This document shows, piece by piece, positions 1 to 11,798 of a DNA stretch of 23,068 bases (the first letter of the stretch is position 1; the number at the start of each line of letters is the position of its first letter). Source of the stretch: Paramecium sonneborni (taxonomy: Eukaryota > Ciliophora > Oligohymenophorea > Peniculida > Parameciidae); the NCBI GenBank assembly GCA_905182985.1, contig CAJJDN010000157.1, forward strand, positions 240,088 through 263,155, in the 5' to 3' direction. The notes under the pieces are model-generated. The model was not told the DNA's origin. It searched no databases and was given only the letters and a program-made list of their open reading frames with translations. The position numbers and the translations under genes are program-made.

Positions 1-3000
1 TACTGCTTACCCTTCATCTCCTGATACAAAAGCCATGAATTATCCGTTTTATGATACACATATCCTAGAGTTAATTTTAACCTATTGAAAGAATGAATCA
101 ATTTTAATGGATTGTATAAGAACTTATTTTTCTGTTTATTATATATCCCAAATTTATATGCCTTCTTTATTGCTAAATGTAAGTAAATAGCCCTTCATGA
201 CAAAATAAGTGTATTCTACCATAGGAATTAAGAATTAAGCAACCTTTTCTTTTTTTTCAATATTGAATTATTCAATCATTATTTTTGTAGATAGAATCAA
301 GTACTTATCATCAAAAGATATACAAACACTTAAAATCTAGTCATTTTCTTTCTTAATTGACATTAATATTTGATCAATTTATTTTGAAGCGTGAACCTCT
401 ACATATTTCCCATAATATTGCCAGAATGCAAAAATTTAGAATGAAGAAGAAAAGATAAATTTATCCTCAAGAAATCTTTCACCTCCATATATCATATGCC
501 ATTTTCTATTCTCAATTTCTGGTATCTTTTCATTAAAGAATATAATTGAATTATCGCTCTAAATTACAAGTTCATCTTTCGAAATAATATGATATTTATT
601 CCATTTTATAAAAGATATATACTACTTATGCTATTTAAATTTTAAATCATATTAAATTAAGGTGTTGACCATTTAATTTTCTTATGATAATAAAAATTCT
701 TCTTCTGGGGAATAATTAAAATTATAGTGGTTTTTTTCAGATTATTCTAATTTATTATTTTCAATATTCCATATGTTTAAAGTACCATCATCACTATTTG
801 AAAATAAAGTGCTTCCATCCAAAGAGAATTTTAATTTTTAAATTAATCTTTCATGAAAATTAGATTCCTAGGTTTATTTCTAAGACTATAGACTCCAAAT
901 TTTAATCTCTGAATTATGCGAAGCTGAAATCAAAGTCATATTATTCGAAGAAATAGAAAATGAAGTTATTTTGGATTAATGACCTTCAAATTTATCAATT
1001 AAACTTTTAGATTATAAATCATACAAGAATAATTATCTATCTAAACTTGTTATTAATAATTTTTCATCTAAAGAAATACAAAATGATTCACCTTTAAATT
1101 CTTATGTTTTACAATAAACTTTTATGTCATAAAAAATAACATCTTTCTCTTTAGTTGTAAAAACTAGAGTTTAATTATCTGATAATAATTTCGCATTATT
1201 GATTTCCTAATATAATTAAGAGTCATTATTCTTTTTAGTAATATTGTGACAGTTTTATAGTATCATATTTTAATAAAAATAAAAATTGATATTATAAAAA
1301 TTGATAATAGAAATTATGGAAGAGATGCTAATAGAAAATAAAACTATCTCCCCCTTATTTTCTAAATAAAATATATGAAAATTTGAATCGCTAAAATTAT
1401 ATAAAGTATCATTCTATAAAATTTTTTAGTTTGGATAATTTATTAAAGTAAGTTTAGTATTCTAAGTTAAGATTAAATTCTTTGAGTTAATTGAGCAAAT
1501 AGATTAATTAAAAAAATACTCTTTTTATATTTTAATTTTTTTTAAATCATCAATTATCCAGATACTAATTTATAAACTAGATTTTATCGTAGCAAAATGA
1601 CTATTATCTATAAAAATTAGATTTTAAATTATTTATTTCTCATCATAATCATCATTTAATTAAGTATTATTTTTCTAATAAGTAACCTCATTATTATCAT
1701 TAACATTTATTATCAAAATACAAGTCATGTAAATAGTTGAATCATAGCCTGCAATTACAGAATTATCATGCGAATATTACAACTTAATATTTTAAATCAT
1801 ACCAAGTTCAAAAATACCTATAGTAGCAATTTTAGAAAAGGTCTTTAAATCATAAAATAATATGTTTGAATCATACAAAACTAATTACTTATCATTTATA
1901 ATTAAAGAATTACAATAAAAGTACTTACTGATTTAAAATTGAGAGGTAAATGAATAATCTTTGATCTCAAAACGTCCATTGCAATAACATATTGCATAGA
2001 TAAGTCTTTCTGCATCAAGGCAAAAAACTTGAAATAAATTTTCAATATATTCTTTGTAGATTAAAAAAGCATGATTTTCTTTTAGAATATCTTTGATATC
2101 ATAAAATAGTAACTTATCTTCTTCTTGAATAATCATGAAGTGTTGAGAACAAAATATATTTTTTGGTCTACACTTTATTCTTTGTATTTCTTTTTGCTTT
2201 TCTAATTTTACTAATATAATTTCATCTGAGATTATCTTAAAATATATTAATTCATTTAAATAGCCAAACTATATTGTTTCTGATAGATTTGTCCTGCTTA
2301 TATAACCAATCTCATTCCAATTAGAAAATACTCCAATATTTATTTTTTTATATTCATTTGTTTTATACATAACTAAATGATTTGTTATTTCAAACGGTGA
2401 TAAAATCATTTGAATATTCTCAAAAGTATTTAATAAAATCATATTACTTAGATCAGAAATATCCCAAACTTATGTATTTTTAGAACTTAAGCATAGATAT
2501 TAATCATTAAATGAAAAACTAATATATTCGACACTTTTTTGTGTTATTATAGTTTTTATTTTTTTAAATGACTAAGTTTCCAATAAAGATACTTCATAAT
2601 TTATATTTCCTATAACAAGAAATTAACCATTATTAGATATTGAAATAATTTAAATTGCTTCATCTTATTTGATCTCTGTAATATCTTCTAATTACTACAT
2701 TTTTGTTAATTTCTTGATGGAAACTGTATTTTGTTAAGCAAAGTAAAAATACTATTTTATAAAACAAAATCTAATATTCATTATATTATTTAAATTTGTT
2801 TCTAATAGATGGTTTGCTAGATTTTAATTATCATTTATTATATTTGTTAATTTATAAACCTCAAAATCCTTCTCCGCTATTTATAAAATTAAATAATTAG
2901 AATTTCTAGAAATTTTTCTAGTTCCTATCTACTGATATATTTTAATTGTTTTATAATGTTACAATTCTCTGTTTTCTATTAATCTAAAAAAAAACAAATC

Positions 3001-3606
3001 TCCACTTTTTTCTCCAATAATTAATTCATCTGCCTATTCTTGAAATTAAATATATTAAATTTGTAAACCTATTAATTTTTTGGAACATATTTCTTCTAAT
3101 TTATTCTATTCGTCAACTTTAAACAGAATTAAAATTTCATAACCACTTACAGCTAGTAATTTCCCATCATTTGAAAATTCTGCTGTATTAATTTCAAAGT
3201 TTAAGTTGTATTCATCTTTTTCTATTTCTTTTTGACACTAATTATAAATATCCCATACATAAACACAATACTTTTTTTTACACCCCTATCTGGCCAATCC
3301 GGAATAAAGTATATATTAAAAGTCAGGAGTAAGAAATACACTATTATTTAACTCTCTTGGTTCTGGTTTTAGTGATCTTATTATAGAAATATTTTTCAAA
3401 TCTTAAACATTCCATAGTGTTATTAAATCAATCTATGAACATAACATTTGTCTATATTTATCATAGAATTTTAATTAATCTATTTCCCCATTATTTACTT
3501 ATTTTTCTATAATAATCTTATATTCATCTAAGTTCCAAAATATTATTTAGCCATCATTTGTTCCTGATACTATTATTTAATTTTATTTTGTATATTATAA
3601 AGTAGT
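1..3606 (-). repeat. WD40-like beta-propeller region of the NACHT protein
   Basis: Residues about 2002-3203 form successive blade-like units of about 40-45 residues. The clearest have a Gly-His start and a Trp-Asp-like end: FEGHQSKITSF...EIKIW near residue 2875, then FSLDGSTLFSNSDDGTLNIW near 1 kb from the left edge. Others are degenerate, such as IIVSGTNDGQIIFWNLDE near residue 2020 and FSFNDQYLCLSS..TQVWD. The length would suit several seven-bladed propellers in a row. The array runs to the window edge. Confidence 0.8.
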
Positions 3607-6600
3607 AATTTATTTTCCAGGTACAATTAAAGCTGGTTTTTCTTAACAAATTATATTTGTCCATTCAACACCATTTAATAATGAATTATTAAAATTACAA
3701 CAATCAATATTTACCTAATCAAACTTTGATTAAGAAAGATTGCATTAATAAAAAGATAGACCTTATAAATTTGTATTAGCAAGTTTTATTCTAGTCAATT
3801 CTTCGTTTTCTAAAACTAATCCATATAGACTTAAAATATAAAATAAATTTGAACTTATAGAAATGTATTCTGAACTTTCTTTTGTCAATTAAATTATACT
3901 TATAATCTTTGATAATTAGTTATTCTCAAATCTTAGATTATTCTTTATTAATTTAAACGTTCCTAAATATTAAGGTTAAGATAAATTAAAATTTTATTGA
4001 TTTATTAAGCTTTCTTTAATCTATTTTTAATCGTTATTAATGTCTAATTAAAAAATTTTTGTTAAAACTCTCACAATATATCGACCAACATAAAATTCTT
4101 ATATTGATTTATGCAAAAAAGAATATGAATTTCCTTTTGCAGTCAGTAAAATACAACTCTTTAAAATTTTATTATATTCTAAATTTCCTAAAAAATTATC
4201 AAAATATTAATCTTCCCAATTTTAGGTGGTTAATCCTTAATTTTATTTCATTTTCATTTTTAATTTACCTTTTGGTCTGTAAATAATTTAAACTTATTAG
4301 TTTTATGTCATCTCTAGTGCTAATGATTCTGAAAATTCTTCAATATCTATAATTAATCCTTCATAATTTTAAGCTTTACCAATATCTTTCCATTTCTAAA
4401 GTTATGATTAATGATAAAAATTGATAAAACTTTCATAAAAATCTGTTACCTTCATTCTCTACATTTTAAGTGCTTAATAGACAAGATCTGTTTCTTCCTT
4501 TCCTATTTCAATATTTCCTCTTTTAAATATTATGCTAGTTTCGTCATAATCTAATTTTTCAGCTATTGTATAATGTTAGAAAAACTATTTATCTTCCATT
4601 TTTTATAATATAAGTTTAAATTAGATTTCCATCTCTTTTTTTTATTCTAATAATTTATCATCGTTCTATTCAAAAAAGAAAGGTTTAAATTATATTTTAT
4701 CTAATCTGTTATTAAATTCTATAACTTATTTTGATGTTTCTTTTTTTAATTTAAGTTTCAAGTAATTCTACTTAAAATTCTTTAGAAGTAATTCATCATC
4801 CAACGATTAATTCAAAATAGAAGGTAGAACTTAAACAATTATCGACATCATAAAAGGAGTTTATAATAATTCTTTTATTTACAAATTTTCAATAGTTTTT
4901 AGAAATTTATTCTAACTCCATAAATCATTCAATTCTTTTCTCAAATAAATGAAGACTTCTTTACTTAAAGATGAGAAACAAATTTCAGTTTTTAATATTT
5001 CAATCATCTTGTCAATAAGATAAATATCTAATATGGTATCCTAATTGGAATAATTTGATTTTTGCTGATTTCCAAATAATTTATTCTCAATATTTTACCA
5101 GATTTCTATTATTTCTTCTCTATCTTTCAATTATCCTTGAATTTATTTTGCATGTTCATAACAATTAACAACCTTCCTTTTAACACTCAATAAACAGTAT
5201 TCTTAAATATAGTTAATTGTTTGATTTTAATTAAAAGGTTATATTTCTACTTCTTTTAAAAAATCTACACTTTCTGCATAGAATTAGGTATGATATCCTT
5301 TTTAATTTAAAATGTCATTTCTAGTGGTAATAATTATTTTTACTTTATTACCTGGTTTATCAATATTTAATTCTTATTTCAATCTATTTGTTTTATAGAT
5401 ATTTTCTTGAATAAATTATTGCTTCATTTCATCATAGCTATCTAAAATAAAAACACAATTAAGCTTACCATTAAATATTTCATCTTTAAATTCTTTTATT
5501 TAATTGTGATCAAATTAATATTACTCTGATCCTAGAGCTTCTTTGATTAAATTATGAATTGGATTTTTCAATCCAGGTAATGATATATAGATTGGTTTCC
5601 AATTAGGTTTTATGTGTTCCATTTCCCAAAGAGTTTCTTCAATTTTTGTTGCTGCTCTACTTTTACCTGATCCTGCTTAACCTCTTAATAATAATACATC
5701 TTTATTATTTTCTATCCATAAAAATTTATTGATTTCAGCATCTTTTTCATCTTCTTTATTTGATATTAGAGTTGAAAATTCTATTCCTTTTTTAGTTGGA
5801 ATTTAAATTCCTGTTACAGGATTATATTCTTTTGTATGCAATTCAATATAGACTTAATCTAAAGATTATGTCTTTTTTTAATCTAAAACTCTGTATTTTT
5901 TTATATCCAATAACTCTCGAAAGTTCTTTCCTCTTAATTTTTTGAGATCGTCTCCAAATTCTTAAAGAGTATCATAAAGTTTATCAATACTACTTTTTAT
6001 TTATTTTATATCTTTAACTATTTCTTTTAAAAATATCAGATTCAAGTCAAGTTTATTGGACATTTCAGTAATATTTTCAAAAGATTCTTAAAAATTTTTA
6101 AATTCTTGCTTTAATTATTTATTTAGTTATTCTCCTAAAGGAGATTTTCCTTCTAATCGAATTTATTGCTCCAAAGTTTCTATCCTTTGAATTCTCATCC
6201 TAAATTCATTCTCAATCTAATTAGAGAATGAATACAAGTTTGTTGAAAATAACTTTTTTTATTATTTTATAAATTCTTTGTTTTTTAATAATTATCTAAC
6301 ATTAACATGCTTTTCACAAATCCACATTTCCTTTATATATTATTAACAAAATGCTTTCACATTTTCTTCCTTTAATTAAGATTAAATTTTTGTCAAATTA
6401 AAAAATAATGATTCTCTAACTTTATAGGATTTACTTTAAAATGAACTTTAAATCGAATTATATATTACATCTTTTGTTCCTTCTTATAATTCTTTTATTA
6501 TTAAAATAAAATTTTGATCTATTTTTATTGATAATCCTTCATTTATTGTGTCAAATCTAAAAAAGCTACAATCTTCAAAAAGGAAAAAAATTTTTGATTT

Positions 6601-9600
6601 CTAAAATAATTCCTAATTATTTTTTTCATTCAAAAGAATCAAGCTCTTGTGTTAATTAGAATTGTTATTTATAGATTGCTTATTATCTAATTAATCTTTT
6701 TTTTCTTAAATGTAAAGTTAATTAATATACTATGTCTCCTAATAGTCATTTAACATCTTTTTCAAATTATTTTCCAATTCTACCAGATAAATATTCTAAT
6801 TTTCTCCTTTAAATTTATTTTAGATGAATTTTAATAATAAATAATCCTTTACATTTTTTAATGTTTAAATTTATTTTTTCAAACAACTTTGAAATTTTTC
6901 AATAGTCTGAAGAGAGGATATAAACATACTTTAATTGTCGTTCTGTAATTAATTTTCTTCTTTCTGATTGTTAATTTTAGATATTAAGGAGGTTCTTAAA
7001 ATATTGTAATTATTTACAATAGCATCTAAGTCTTCCTTTGAAACTTGTTTTTTAATCTTTATTTATAAGAGCCTAACTTAAATATCATTCATATTTGATA
7101 AATACTAATTAAAATTTCCATCTTATTTAAATTTTTAGATTAGATTCGTTTGATCTGAAAATATTTATTAAATAATTTTTTTACAACTTTTAGACAAATT
7201 ATTTTCTTAATTTTCATTAACTAAATTAAAATATTCTTATTATATTGTTGATTGTTAATTTTATACAAATTGCAAAGCATTTTATAATAATTGGTTGCTC
7301 TAATTATTCTCAATTACATCTCTCTTTTCTTAATTAGTGAATAAAGAGAACTTTATTTAAAATTCATTTATTTAAAATTAATATAGTCTTAGTAATTATT
7401 TAGTAATTTTTTATATTTGGATTTAAAATTCTAATTCTCCAATAGCAATCTATTCATCATTGTTAATCAATTTATTTTAGATATCATCCTTCGAAACTGT
7501 AAACTCTTAATAAAATTAAATTAAATTGGTTTTATGATAATCCTTTAATAACTATATTAACTCTCCATAATTTAAGCCTAATTCAATTTTAAGATTATCT
7601 AATTAAATTGATTTTATTAGTTATCTTGCTAGGCTTTATGCTTTTTGAAATTCTTGCACTGCTAATTAGAATTCCTCTCTAAAAATAAGTAAATTTTGAA
7701 TCCAATCTTTAGTTTATTTAAGACTTTTTGTATTTGAGTTACAAATTTGTTCATTGTTTTGGAATAGTATCAATTTGACTGAATTTTAGCTGACATCCTT
7801 CATAAAATCAATATGATATTTAATGATTTTTTCATATGTTTGAGTTATGTTAATTCGTTCAAGTGATTCATTAATTGATTTTAAAGCCTCAGAATGTTTT
7901 GGCTATTCATTATTCTTTTTTGTTTGTTATTCTTTAAATAATAAAATTTTGCTTAATTATTTTATTTTATTGAACTCTAATTTAAATCCTTAATCAAGTA
8001 AAAAAATTATATATATAATTTACTAAAATTCTAATAAACATTGGCGTAGCAAATCTTTTATATTGTCAATAATAATATTTTTTTTAAATTCTTGATCATC
8101 CTTAATAGTATATAAATTTTCAAATGCTTCTTCTTGATCCTGATAAATTTAGATTGTTTGATTTACATGCTTTTCGTAAAGTTATATGAGAAAATTAATC
8201 TATTTAGAGATTTCCATACTAGAAAATAATGATAGTAGTTAATCTATTTAAGTTAATGGTTGATTATTCTTCTTAAATTCAAAATTTAGATAATGATTCC
8301 ATAGTTTAATTTCTGCTTTTTCAGAGATTACCTTAAAAACATTTTATTGAATTTAAGGGTTGGATATTAAGAATTCTTAAAATAGTTTCAACTCTTTCAA
8401 ATTGGATGATAAAAATTAATTTACATTTTTATTATCATAAGAGAATAATTACAATTTTGCAATTTATTTGCTATATGGAACTATTTAAATCAATTTATTT
8501 TCAATAAGTTCTTCCCAATTATAATTTAAGTTTTTAATTTATGGATTAGCTTTTTAGATATTTGACTTCTAGATTATGGGTCGATAAGAAACTAAATCAG
8601 AAATCATATTTATCCAACAATAATGAATGGTCCAATCTGATGAATTAAAAATGTATTTATTATAACCATCCTATAACAATGCAAAGATCTTTTTCACAGG
8701 ATGTTAATTCTCTAAAAATTATATAATTTTCCATCTTAAGTTTTCAAAATAATAATAAATTTGATATTTTTCTAAAGGATTTTCTATATATTGATCATAA
8801 AGTGTTTCTAGAAGAAATGAGCCTGCATCCTTTATTGCAGATAAGAATTCATCGCTTAATTTCATACTCCCAAAAGAAATTATTAATCCTGTTAATACTT
8901 TATATGCAAATTCTTTTCCTTTTTCTGAATTAGTTCTTATATGAGTAATTACTGTGTTTATCATCATTAATTCAAATTCAATACCAGTGTTCCATATACT
9001 TTCATTCTATTGTTCTATTTCTTATTTTATTTCACTTATGTAAGACTGAAAATTATTCTTTCTTTCTTCAAATATTTAATGATTGGTATTTTTAATTTAA
9101 TATGTAAAAAGTATCCTCAACAAGTCATTAACTATGTGTAACAAAGATAATACAATAGCCCCAGATTGTTTGATATATAGAGGAATAACTTTTAAGAAGG
9201 ATTCAATTATAGATTCAATTTAATTGTATGAACATCTAAGAGTTTAATCATCAAAACAAATGGAGTTAAAATGCTATTAATGATCATAAAACCATTAAAT
9301 TGAATTCATAGATTTATTAATGTCTAAACTAGACGAATTCACATCTGTTATATTAAAGGAATGATGAGTTAGATGAGGAAAAAAATATAATGGTATTTTA
9401 CTCTTTTCTAAAATTTTAGCATCTACAATTGTTGAATTTTGAATCTTAGAATTACAAAATCCTCCTCCTCTTAACGAATATGCTGGTCTTATTTCATCAT
9501 GTTATTATTATACTAAAGTGGAAAAGAGGCAAAATAGTTATAAATCGTTTTGGACTTAATGTTGAAAGAATAGCTAATTTGATTCTTTATTGTTTTTTAT

Positions 9601-9609
9601 TAATGTCAT
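1..9609 (-). CDS. Giant NACHT-WD40 STAND NTPase, 3' end outside the window
   Basis: This is a single open frame of 3,203 codons with no TGA and dense in-frame TAA/TAG read as Gln; I checked every line for TGA. The ATG at 9607-9609 is the most upstream in-frame start I see near the protein-like sequence. Residues 1 to about 1120 are helical and unrecognised. A charged, heptad-rich stretch (about 1124-1240) looks like a coiled coil. The NACHT domain follows: Walker A GQAGSGKS at 1310-1317, Walker B VFILDSYDE at 1386-1394, sensor-like KIIITTR ending at R1430. A helical linker leads to a pentapeptide-like stretch (about 1943-1983) and then WD40-like blades to the edge. STAND proteins of this type are ATP-driven cytosolic switches whose propeller usually senses a ligand; the ligand and output here are unknown. 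No intron is required, although an intron of 3n length could hide in the frame. Confidence 0.9.
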
Positions 9610-10023
9610 TTTTAAATAATTATAGAAAAAGAAAAAAGTTATTTGAACTATTGTTTCTGGGAGTTACAAAACATAAATTTACCAATATATTTTAAAAACA
9701 TTGCTATATTTTTTAATATTTTTATTTTTTTTTCATTTATAAAATAAAATGTATAAAACTATTAAAATCTTCAAGGCAATACAAATTAATATAATTTGAA
9801 TATACAGAAACAATTACCATTACAACTCCAATAATCACAATACTTTTTCAATCATTAAAATTGTAAAAAACACTTTAGAAGAAACACTATTGAGGCATTT
9901 TATTACTTTAAATGAAGAATAATTGATTTGAATTATTTAAATGAATTGTTAATCCTAATCTTAAAATAATGATATTTAATAAAATTAATTATTATACCAT
10001 AGATATATAATATAAATTGTTAA
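9610..10023. other. AT-rich spacer upstream of the NACHT-WD40 gene
   Basis: This holds the presumed 5' flank and promoter of the NACHT-WD40 gene. It has homopolymer T and A runs and no sustained protein-like frame on either strand. The NACHT frame stays open upstream of its ATG for some codons but has no further ATG in the part I checked (to about 9700). No recognisable promoter motif can be named. Confidence 0.5.
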
Positions 10024-10476
10024 TCAGCCTGATAAAGTGTAAGAGCTTATATTTATAAAACTACTTTATCTTTAGATAAAATGTTTAAAGGATTTTTTAT
10101 GAGGAAAATGAGCAATATTAATTAAATTCATTAATTTTAGGTTTCGGTAGAAAGAATAAAAATTAAATTAAGCCCCTATAAATTAGTCATCTTTAAAAAC
10201 TTAACTTTATTTACATCCTTCATCTAAAAAGAGGAGATTATCATTTTTCTTCAAGTTCAATACCGAATCTCTATGTAACTCTTAAGATATATTTCAAAAT
10301 GTTTATTTTTTAATTTTTTTTTATATTATCAGAGGGATTCTTCATGAATAAGTACACAATTATTTTAAAATGAGAGCAATAAAATTAAAATAATTGATAT
10401 TAAATGAATCAAAAGCTAATTTAATATTTCTTTTTTTATTAGTTGAATCTTTAATTACATAAATTATTGAATACAT
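10024..10476 (-). pseudogene. Decayed protein kinase fragment
   Basis: Two minus-strand frames carry remnants of a protein kinase catalytic domain. Near 10476 the reading YVIKDSTNKKRNIKLA resembles the beta2-beta3 strands around the VAIK lysine. At 10267-10275 is HRD, followed by NLKKNDNLLFL and then DEG at 10216-10224, where an intact kinase has the catalytic loop and DFG. The next residues, CKQSQVFKDDQFIGAQFNF, look like an activation segment ahead of the APE position. HRD to DEG is about two residues short, DFG is DEG, and the N-lobe and C-lobe pieces are in different frames with TGA stops between them. That fits a dead gene copy. The assignment rests on motif order read by eye. Confidence 0.5.
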
Positions 10477-10828
10477 CTAGATTGTTGTCTACTAAAAAAT
10501 TAGAATTCTATGATGATTTCAAATTAAGATTGAAGATATTTCATGCTTTATTATGAGGTAAAAATGGTAATGTATATTTTATATTCTGATTTTATTTTAT
10601 AATTATTTAAATTATTAAATTTGAATAAGGATTTTTAATATAGTAGTTAATCATAGAATATAAATGATTCGATTAATAAAATGAATTAATCATTTTAATT
10701 CTTATGTGATAGTTATAAATTATGAATATTATAATATTAAACAATAAGATAATGATTTTATTTTATGCAAATAAAAATATCTCAAGGAACTAAAAATGAT
10801 TACTTTTCATATGATTTTGATTTTATTA
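10477..10828. other. Gap between the two relics, nothing firm
   Basis: This is very AT-rich sequence with short frames on both strands, probably more decayed tail of the importin-like relic on the minus strand. A GCATGA on the minus strand (about 10543-10548) could be a Trp-to-TGA change in an ARM helix, but this is weak. Confidence 0.3.
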
Positions 10829-11482
10829 GGGATTGATTTTATAATTATTTTCACCATAATCTTTTTTAATTCTAGACATATCATAAATATAATTAGTACT
10901 TAAGATCATATGTTACTTAAAATATTTATGCATTTAGTTGATAGTATAATAATATTCCCTATGATTTCAAATATTAATCAATTTAAATTATCAGAATACA
11001 TTATTAATTTTAATTTTGTCTAATATAGACCATAGTTATGGCATCCATTTAAATTTTATTAACTATATCAAATAATAAATTAAATGGAAGAACTACCTTA
11101 AGAAATCTAAGGTAGGATTGTTATAAATTATATCAAGTATTTCTTGAATGAATAGTAATCCAAAAAGTACCAATTTAAACATAGCTGATCCTCCTATAAA
11201 TATTATTAGAGCATCTTTTTAATTTTAATTTAATCTTCCAGAATTACATCTAAAATAGGAGGTTATGGTGAAGTAGTTGTTATCACAATTTATACTATGT
11301 AGCTCAAGCTTTTTTAAATGGTTCTAGAATAGGAATCAAGTGTATATCATTATTTATTTTATTTAATCTATGGTTGTTATCTGTTTAATTTCATTTTACA
11401 ATGCATTTTTATCTATGATTTTAAATATTCCTTTTTAATTTTCTTTATCTAAAATCCATTATTATTCTTTTTTTTCGTCCAT
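10829..11482 (-). pseudogene. Decayed importin-alpha (ARM-repeat) gene
   Basis: A good start (ATG 11480-11482) begins MDEKKEQQWILDKENQKG, rich in charged residues like a Paramecium N-terminus. Pieces resembling the importin-alpha ARM core then follow in the right order but in shifting frames. ATQYKL and QQLLH (about 11265-11303) are separated by TGA. SPQPPILDVI (about 11242-11262) resembles the PPI..VI of ARM1. VQIGTFWITIHSRNT (11133-11180) resembles LQ.EA.W.LTNIASGT. VVLPFNLLFDIV comes next, then DYGENNYKIN (10829-10861), like the DG.N.KIQ element. Several TGA codons and frameshifts break it, and no set of GT...AG mini-introns that I tried repaired it. Importin-alpha carries NLS cargo into nuclei; this copy would not be functional. 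The tail may extend below 10829, where the similarity fades. Confidence 0.5.
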
Positions 11483-11798
11483 AACTCTGTTTTTTATAAG
11501 TATCTAATAAAGTGATTCTCTATTTTTATTGTTGTCAAAAAAAAAATAAATTAATTTAGTTTATCAAAACAAGACCCTGAATAAGAAAAAAAAAATTGAT
11601 GACCTTAAGAAAATTCACCATAAAAAGTTCAATTTTCGCCAAACTTTAATACTCAAGGAAATTATTTTTCCGCTACAGCAACCCATTCCTAGAAAGTTTA
11701 CCTTAACCATTAAGAATACTGAAAAAATGTTTATTATATATATTTATAATATATTTTTAAAACTTAATATTACAATTTTTATAATTATATACCATTTT

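Noticed and set aside
4059..4286. Plus-strand 75-codon hydrophobic frame
   Set aside because: It lies antisense inside the continuous NACHT-WD40 frame and resembles no family.
10081..10346. Plus-strand frame of about 88 codons from ATG 10081
   Set aside because: Its length is within chance when only TGA stops, and the minus strand here carries the ordered kinase motifs.
11250..11300. Plus-strand reading with GGYGEV, like a kinase glycine loop
   Set aside because: No kinase sequence continues in any frame, and the opposite strand gives a better match to ARM repeat 1.
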